A stretch of DNA of 10,134 bases from JADLEX01 sp964586775 (GTDB taxonomy: Bacteria; Lernaellota; Lernaellaia; JACKCT01). The notes beneath the pieces were generated by a model that was not told where the DNA came from, ran no database searches, and was given only the letters and a program-made list of their open reading frames with translations. The stretch lies in NCBI GenBank assembly GCA_964586775.1, contig CAZPJD010000101.1, positions 1 to 10,134 of the forward strand, read 5' to 3'. Shown one piece after another: positions 5,822-10,134 of this stretch (position 1 is its first letter; the number at the start of each line of letters is the position of its first letter). Position numbers and translations under genes: made by a program.

Positions 5822-8119
5822 TCATCGCACAACGCCCCACGCGCCCGGTTGCGCTCCCATCACGAACTCCAGCGTCCCTCCGTTCGCGATCCGGTCGTGC
5901 GCAAAAGTCGGCTCGTCGAGCGGCTCGCCGTTCAGGGTGACGGACTGGACGTAGATGTTCTCATCGGATGCGTTCTCGGCGGTGATTTCGAGGTCGCCCC
6001 CGGGCATGTGAACCACCGCGCGCGGGAAGATGGGCGAGCCGATCACGTACGTGTTGGTGCAGGGCAGCGGGTAGAACCCCAGCGCGGTGAAGATGTACCA
6101 TGCCGAAAGCGAACCGCCGTCGTCGTTGCCGTCGAGTCCGTCGGGTTTCGTGGAATAGCGGTGTTTGGCGATCCAACGAACCCAATACTGCGCCAGGTCG
6201 GGCCGACCCGCGAAATTGAACAGATACGCGGCGTGCATGTCGGGCTCGTTGCCGTGCCAGTACCACGGCTGCACCGAAAGCTGCGTACGCTCGCGCATAC
6301 CGTTCACGAAAAATTCCTCGAGCCGTTCGGCGAAGAGCTCCGCGCCGCCGAACAGCGCGACCAGATCCGCCGGATCGTGCAACACGAACCACAGCCAGTG
6401 CCGCGCGTTGCCTTCGGTGTAGCCGTTCACATTGAAGACCGCCGATCCCGGGTTGAATGGCGAGGCGAAACTCCCGTCGGCATTTCTCGGCCGGAAATAC
6501 TCGGTCTCGTCGTCCCAAATATTTCGGTAATTGCGCGAACGGGCGAGAAACATGTCACGATCGGTCTCGTATCCCAGCGCGCCCGCGAGCTCACCCAGGC
6601 AGTAATCGTTGAGCGCATATTCCTTCGTGCGCGAAACGGACTGACTTTGGTGATCCGCAGCGATGTAGCCGAGATCGATCCAGTCCTCGATGCCCACGCG
6701 CCCCGCGAGCGGCATAGGCTGCGTCGCGTGTTCGCGCAGCCCTGCATAAATCGTCTCGATGTCGAGATCGGTATTTCCCTTCAGGTACGAGTCGGCGATC
6801 ACGGTGTCGGAGTGCGTTCCAATCATGACCTCGGTCTCGCCGATCCCCTGCGCCCACATGGGATACGCGCCGCCTTGTTCGTACATCGCGAGAGCCGATC
6901 GCGCGACGTCGCGATTGATCTCGGGCCGGATGAGCTGCATGAGCGGGTGATAGGTTCGGAACGTATCCCACAGCGACAGGTCGCTGTAGTACGTGAAGCC
7001 GTCCGCCGCGTGCGTTTCGCGGTCGAAACCCATGTACTCGCCGTCGGACTCGACGAGGTTCGTCGGCAGTACGTCGAGGTGCATCATCGCGGTGCGAAAG
7101 ATCTGCCGCTCCGCCGCCGTGCCGCCCTCGATCTCGATCGCGGCGAGGCGCTCGCGCCAGATGTCGCGACTTTCTTCGAGCACGTCGATGAAGTCGCGAT
7201 CGCCGATCTCGGCTTCCAGATTCGCCCGCGCGCGATCGACGTCGATGAGCGAAATGCCGACCGTCACGTCCACCTCGCGCGTGCCCTGCGCAAATCCCAC
7301 GTAGGCCGCGATGTCTTTGCCGGTCTGATCGGCGACGCCGGGGAATCGCTGTCCATTTTTCACGGTGCCGAAATCCGCGATCGGTTCGGAGAATCGCGCG
7401 GCGAAGTAAACCGGCATCCCGCCGTAGGAATCACTGAATCCCCCGTGCTGGTCGGTGTAGCCGTACACCTCACCGTCGATGGCATCGACGTGGACTTCGC
7501 CGCCCCAGCTCGCCTCGACCGCCACCGAGTGGCTGGAGTCGATCACGACGTAGGGCGCGGGGCCGTCGTCGGGATACGTGTATCGGTGGTATCCCGCGTT
7601 CATCGTCGCCGTGAGCCGCGCCTCGATTCCGTAGCGTTCGAGAAGCACCCGATAATAGCCGGGGCTCGCGTCCTCGTTGTCGTGAGAGAAGCGGGACCGG
7701 TATCCCGTCTGCACGGCCTTTTCGTCGGACATGCCGAGGACCGGCATGACGAGGATATTGCCGAGATCGACGATGCCGGTGCCGGGCAGGTGCGTGTGCG
7801 AGAAGCCGCGGATCGTGTTGTCGCCGTACCAGTAGCCGCCGGCGTGAAACAGGAAGACGTAGATCCACCCCATGCCGGTGTCGGGTCCGAGCTTGACGAG
7901 CCCGTTGGGGCGCATGGGGCCGGGCTGCATGAACCCGAAACCCCAGATCGGCATGCCCGCCGTGCCGATGAAGGGGTTCACCTCGTCGAGGATGTCGGCG
8001 GGCGCTTCGTCGTCGTCATCGCCCGACGCGCCATCCTTCGGATCCTCGTCGCCTTCCTCGTCGAAGACGCACCCGGCCGCGACAAGCCCGAGCATCACCA
8101 GGAATGCGGCGAAACGCAT
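5822..8119 (-). CDS. GH92 family alpha-mannosidase, lipoprotein
   Basis: The 765-residue product starts at the ATG at 8119, with GGAGGGG directly upstream. Upstream in-frame sequence belongs to the neighbouring genes. Residues 1-16 plus Cys17 (LVAAGC) form a lipoprotein signal. A Gly/Asp/Glu-rich linker (about 18-43) then tethers the enzyme to the membrane. The GH92 part begins VNPFIGTAG, with the N-terminal beta-sandwich to about residue 280. The catalytic alpha/alpha domain follows, with GFTYYSDLSLWDTFRTYHPL, YWHGNEPDMHAAYLF (Glu625, the likely general acid) and DGLDGNDDGGSLSAWYIF (Asp666/Asp667 region, where the catalytic base is expected). GH92 enzymes are calcium-dependent exo-acting mannosidases, mostly alpha-1,2/1,3/1,4/1,6, that invert the anomeric centre. 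The linkage preference cannot be read here. It is the third gene of an operon after the TfoX-domain and lipoprotein genes (23-base gap), and its probable role is trimming mannose-bearing glycans at the cell surface. Confidence 0.93.
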   Translation of the reverse strand: MRFAAFLVMLGLVAAGCVFDEEGDEDPKDGASGDDDDEAPADILDEVNPFIGTAGMPIWGFGFMQPGPMRPNGLVKLGPDTGMGWIYVFLFHAGGYWYGDNTIRGFSHTHLPGTGIVDLGNILVMPVLGMSDEKAVQTGYRSRFSHDNEDASPGYYRVLLERYGIEARLTATMNAGYHRYTYPDDGPAPYVVIDSSHSVAVEASWGGEVHVDAIDGEVYGYTDQHGGFSDSYGGMPVYFAARFSEPIADFGTVKNGQRFPGVADQTGKDIAAYVGFAQGTREVDVTVGISLIDVDRARANLEAEIGDRDFIDVLEESRDIWRERLAAIEIEGGTAAERQIFRTAMMHLDVLPTNLVESDGEYMGFDRETHAADGFTYYSDLSLWDTFRTYHPLMQLIRPEINRDVARSALAMYEQGGAYPMWAQGIGETEVMIGTHSDTVIADSYLKGNTDLDIETIYAGLREHATQPMPLAGRVGIEDWIDLGYIAADHQSQSVSRTKEYALNDYCLGELAGALGYETDRDMFLARSRNYRNIWDDETEYFRPRNADGSFASPFNPGSAVFNVNGYTEGNARHWLWFVLHDPADLVALFGGAELFAERLEEFFVNGMRERTQLSVQPWYWHGNEPDMHAAYLFNFAGRPDLAQYWVRWIAKHRYSTKPDGLDGNDDGGSLSAWYIFTALGFYPLPCTNTYVIGSPIFPRAVVHMPGGDLEITAENASDENIYVQSVTLNGEPLDEPTFAHDRIANGGTLEFVMGAQPGAWGVVR

Positions 8120-8142
8120 GACCCCTCCAACCAAAGACGAGG

Positions 8143-8736
8143 CTACTCTTTCGCCTTGATGTCGAGGCCGCGGCAGAATTCGAGAAACACGGGCTCGAAC
8201 GTCGAGAGCTGATCGTACTTGGCGGTCAGTTTGACGAAGACCGTCACGTTGCCGTGCGTGGCCAGCGCCGCGAAGAACGCGCGCTCGGGCAGTTTGGGAT
8301 TTTCCATCCGATAGTATTTGAATGGACCGAATTTCATTTGGTCGTCCTTTGCCGCGGCGGCGATTTCCTCGGCCGTCATGGGGGGCAATTCCACCTGCTT
8401 GCGCCACCGCGTGATGTTGGCGTCGAGGCCGCCGGCCTTGCCGACGAGTTCGGTGATCGCGACCTCCGCCGTCGCGTCGCCGACTTTGGCGTCGAAGCTG
8501 GCCGCGCGCATACCTTTGGCCGGTTTTTCCGTCCAGCCCTCGGGCAGCGTCCACACGTAAGTGTTGAGCGTCTTCGGCGCCTGAAGTTCTTTCGTCGCGC
8601 CGAGCATCCTCGCCGCGCCTTGGTCCATCGCACCCTTGGTGTGATTGGCATCGTCGTCGGGTTTCTCTTTCGGACCGCATCCGACGAACGCCACAATCAT
8701 CATCAGGCACGCTACCGCGATCCATCTCGATCTCAT
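8143..8736 (-). CDS. Conserved lipoprotein of unknown function
   Basis: The 197-residue product starts at the ATG at 8736, with GGGAG about eight bases upstream. Residues 1-19 form a signal sequence ending VAFVG, and Cys20 is the lipidation site. It is followed by a short polar linker with three Asp. The mature part has TLPEGWTEKPAKGMRAASFD (about 63-82), then AEVAITELVGKAGGLDANITRWRKQ, and later FKYYRMENP and VTVFVKLTA before a C-terminal helix. I recall this PxGW...MRxASF...AGG...ANxxRWRxQ pattern from predicted lipoproteins of Planctomycetes and related bacteria, where no function is known. A PsbP-like or similar ligand-binding fold is possible but unproven. It is probably in the periplasm, anchored to a membrane. 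It lies 12 bases after the TfoX-domain gene and 23 bases before GH92, so it is probably co-expressed with both. Confidence 0.8.
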   Translation of the reverse strand: MRSRWIAVACLMMIVAFVGCGPKEKPDDDANHTKGAMDQGAARMLGATKELQAPKTLNTYVWTLPEGWTEKPAKGMRAASFDAKVGDATAEVAITELVGKAGGLDANITRWRKQVELPPMTAEEIAAAAKDDQMKFGPFKYYRMENPKLPERAFFAALATHGNVTVFVKLTAKYDQLSTFEPVFLEFCRGLDIKAKE

Positions 8737-8748
8737 CTTTCGCTCCCG

Positions 8749-9147
8749 TTAAGTCGTGCGTTTGCGAGGCGACAGGGACTTGCCCGGCTTCGCCTTCGGT
8801 TTTGGTTTCGATTTCGCGCCAGCCGTGCGCAGCGCCGCGTCCATCGCCGACGCGGCCCAGCGCCCCAGTTCGTCCGGATCGTCCACCGCACCCTCGGGGC
8901 ACGACCAGTACGACATCTCCATGCGCCGCCCGTTCGCCTCGTACACGAATGGCGATGAACCCGCGCCGGCGAACGCGTCTTTATTACGCGCATCCACCTT
9001 GAGATAGAGCACGTCGTCCGCCACGAGGCCGAACATCAGGTCGTGCCGATAGATCCCGTGTCCGCCGAACATGGCCCGCGCGCGAACGCCGTCAAACGTG
9101 CGCATCTGGTCGAGCAGGTACTCCACAAAAGCGTTTTTCGCCGCCAT
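8749..9147 (-). CDS. TfoX N-terminal domain family protein
   Basis: The 132-residue product starts at the ATG at 9147, with CGGAG about six bases upstream. Residues 1 to about 105 match the TfoX N-terminal domain family: VRARAMFGGHGIYRHDLMF, then LVADDVLYLKVD, SSPFVYEANGRRMEMSYWS and a closing helix with ELGRWAASAMDAAL. The last ~24 residues are a Lys/Pro/Arg-rich tail that could contact nucleic acid. The C-terminal domain of the competence regulator TfoX/Sxy is absent. Many such single-domain proteins have no known role, so a link to competence should not be assumed. It is the first gene of the minus-strand operon leading to the lipoprotein and GH92 genes, and it is divergent from the methyltransferase gene. 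Confidence 0.88.
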   Translation of the reverse strand: MAAKNAFVEYLLDQMRTFDGVRARAMFGGHGIYRHDLMFGLVADDVLYLKVDARNKDAFAGAGSSPFVYEANGRRMEMSYWSCPEGAVDDPDELGRWAASAMDAALRTAGAKSKPKPKAKPGKSLSPRKRTT

Positions 9148-9225
9148 GATGCGCTCCGGGAAATTGGGCGCATTTTGAACCCGCGCGTCCGCGTTATCAA
9201 TGACCCGAACGCGATGAGGAAAACG
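9148..9225. promoter_or_regulatory. Short divergent intergenic region with inverted repeat
   Basis: Seventy-eight bases separate the divergent TfoX-domain and methyltransferase starts, so both promoters must lie here or inside the genes. ATGCGC (9149-9154) and GCGCAT (9168-9173) form a 6-base inverted repeat around 13 bases, overlapping the TfoX gene's ribosome-binding site. TGAGGA at 9215-9220 is the likely Shine-Dalgarno of the methyltransferase. No clear -10/-35 pair was found. Confidence 0.35.
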
Positions 9226-9891
9226 GTGGAGCGCGTACCCGAACCGCGCGCGATCATGGACGAGGCCGGGCAGGCCCTCGCCTATGCGCGCGCCGACTTC
9301 GTCGACGTGAACCGGCGCTTCGTGGACCGATTCATCGAACTCTTCGGCGATTTCGACGCGGGCCGTATTCTTGACCTCGGCTGCGGGCCCGCCGACATCC
9401 CCATTCGCCTGTGCCGCGAGCTGCCCGGCCTATCGGTCGTCGCCGTCGATGCCGCGCCGGCCATGATCGATCTCGCCCGAGCCGACGTGGCGGGCGCCGG
9501 TTTTGCGTCGCGCATCTCGCTGATGTGCGGTTTCGTCCACGCATCGGCGGATTTTGGCGGGCCCTTCGACGCCCTCGTCAGCAACAGCCTGCTCCACCAC
9601 ATCGACGCGCCGCTCGATTTCTGGGGCGCCGTCGCGAACAACGCGAAACCCGACGCGCCAATTCTTGTCGTCGATCTATTTCGTCCGCAAAGCGCCGAGG
9701 ACGCGCAGCGAATCGTCGATGCCGCCTCGCCGAACGAGCCCGAAGTTCTGCGGCGCGACTTTTTTCTTTCGCTACTCGCGGCGTATTCGAGGGACGAAAT
9801 CCGCGAGCAACTGCGCGCGGGGGGCTTGGCCTACCTGTCGTGCGAGATCGTCAGCGACCGCCACGTGGCGGTGTGGGGCCGCGCCCGCTAG
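9226..9891 (+). CDS. Class I SAM-dependent methyltransferase
   Basis: With the GTG at 9226 the product has 221 residues and begins ERVPEPRAIMDEAGQALAYA, which fits my recollection of related methyltransferases starting (M)ERxPEPELMDD...AYAxADF. TGAGGA lies five bases upstream. An ATG at 9214, four codons earlier, is the alternative but has no Shine-Dalgarno. The Rossmann-fold domain shows motif I ILDLGCGPADIP (Asp50 to Pro55), the acidic ribose-binding residue in VVAVDAAP (Asp75), motif IV FDALVSNSLLHHID and a late VVDLFRP strand. A C-terminal part with FFLSLLAAYSRDEIREQL follows. The substrate cannot be told; the LHH motif resembles small-molecule (UbiE-like) methyltransferases. Its TAG stop shares the CTAG palindrome with the stop of the converging gene. 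Confidence 0.88.
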   Translation: MERVPEPRAIMDEAGQALAYARADFVDVNRRFVDRFIELFGDFDAGRILDLGCGPADIPIRLCRELPGLSVVAVDAAPAMIDLARADVAGAGFASRISLMCGFVHASADFGGPFDALVSNSLLHHIDAPLDFWGAVANNAKPDAPILVVDLFRPQSAEDAQRIVDAASPNEPEVLRRDFFLSLLAAYSRDEIREQLRAGGLAYLSCEIVSDRHVAVWGRAR

Positions 9892-10134
9892 CAGAAATCC
9901 AGGTCCGCCCCTTGATGCGCCTGCGTGACGTGCAGAGCGTGGAGACGGCGGTAGCCGCGCGCGGGCGGATCGGGCGCGCGCCACGTCGCGCGACGCCGTG
10001 CGAGTTCGGATTCGTCGACCAGCAGATCGATGCGGCGATTCGCGACATCGAGCGACACCAGGTCGCCGTCGCGCACCAGCGCCAGCGGCCCGCCCACCGC
10101 CGCCTCGGGCGAGGCGTGCAGCACGATTGTGCCG
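9888..10134 (-). CDS. IlvD/Edd family dehydratase, C-terminal end only (likely dihydroxy-acid dehydratase)
   Basis: Only the last 81 codons are in the window; the start lies beyond base 10134. The residues show the C-terminal end of the IlvD/Edd family: LHASPEAAVGGPLALVRDGD, then LDVANRRIDLLVDESELARRR, RGYRRLHALHVTQAHQGADLDF and a final Cys. Such enzymes carry an Fe-S cluster and dehydrate dihydroxy acids (IlvD, branched-chain amino acid synthesis) or sugar acids (Edd, arabinonate/xylonate dehydratases). The VTQAxxGADxDF end favours IlvD, while LHASPEAAVGGPLALV also occurs in sugar-acid dehydratases. The Fe-S ligands and the diagnostic N-terminal half are outside the window, so no gene symbol is given. 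Its TAG stop overlaps that of the methyltransferase. Confidence 0.85.
   Translation of the reverse strand, partial: GTIVLHASPEAAVGGPLALVRDGDLVSLDVANRRIDLLVDESELARRRATWRAPDPPARGYRRLHALHVTQAHQGADLDFC

Noticed and set aside
5198..8212. Plus-strand open frame of about 1000 codons opposite the GH92 gene
   Set aside because: Its sequence is Arg/His/Val-rich without domains, while the minus strand encodes a complete GH92 enzyme with lipoprotein signal and catalytic motifs.
8120..8902. N-terminal extension of the GH92 frame to 8902
   Set aside because: It runs through the lipoprotein and TfoX-domain genes; the lipoprotein signal and GGAGGGG fix the start at 8119.
9043..9213. Upstream extension of the methyltransferase frame to 9043
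   Set aside because: It overlaps the divergent TfoX-domain gene, and the added residues do not resemble methyltransferase N-termini.
1..10134. tRNA, rRNA, CRISPR array, insertion sequence or phage genes
   Set aside because: I looked on both strands and saw no direct-repeat array, transposase or integrase motif, terminal inverted repeats, or tRNA/rRNA signature.

Overview
The window comes from a GC-rich Gram-negative chromosome. The evidence for two membranes is an outer-membrane beta-barrel protein, two lipoproteins and several Sec-type signal peptides. The ribBA-ribH-nusB gene order, a stand-alone M17 N-terminal domain protein after nusB, and secreted proteins with Thr- and Asp-rich linkers suggest a deltaproteobacterial-grade (Myxococcota/Desulfobacterota-like) lineage. 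That placement is inference; no rRNA or other marker is present. Nothing here looks like a phage, plasmid, transposon or CRISPR array.

Layout. (1) Bases 1-2316, minus strand: the N-terminal part of an outer-membrane barrel protein that runs off the left edge, and upstream of it a secreted protein with two beta-rich domains, a 30-Thr stalk, an Asp-rich segment and a short Gly/Cys end. (2) Bases 2317-2920: a 604-base gap without a convincing gene. It holds several hairpins, a ~160-base rod-like fold that could be a 6S-like structured RNA, an AT-rich inverted repeat and a ribBA leader that can pair with its own Shine-Dalgarno sequence. (3) Bases 2921-5807, plus strand: a tight operon of ribBA (DHBP synthase/GTP cyclohydrolase II), ribH (lumazine synthase), nusB (antitermination factor with an extra charged tail) and a stand-alone M17-peptidase N-terminal domain protein whose TTG start overlaps the nusB stop. 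(4) Bases 9147-5822, minus strand: a second tight operon of a TfoX N-domain protein, a conserved lipoprotein and a GH92 alpha-mannosidase lipoprotein. (5) Bases 9226-9891, plus strand: a class I SAM methyltransferase. Its stop shares a CTAG palindrome with the stop of a converging IlvD/Edd-family dehydratase that runs off the right edge.

How the genes work together. RibBA and RibH supply the two precursors of riboflavin and condense them to lumazine; the deaminase/reductase (RibD) and riboflavin synthase (RibE) genes are not in this window. The GH92 operon looks like surface glycan (alpha-mannoside) processing with accessory proteins of unknown role.

Most worth a second look: the rod-like RNA candidate upstream of ribBA, the Gln replacing the metal-binding His in the RibB half of RibBA, the leader that may mask the ribBA ribosome-binding site, and the orphan M17 N-domain coupled to NusB.
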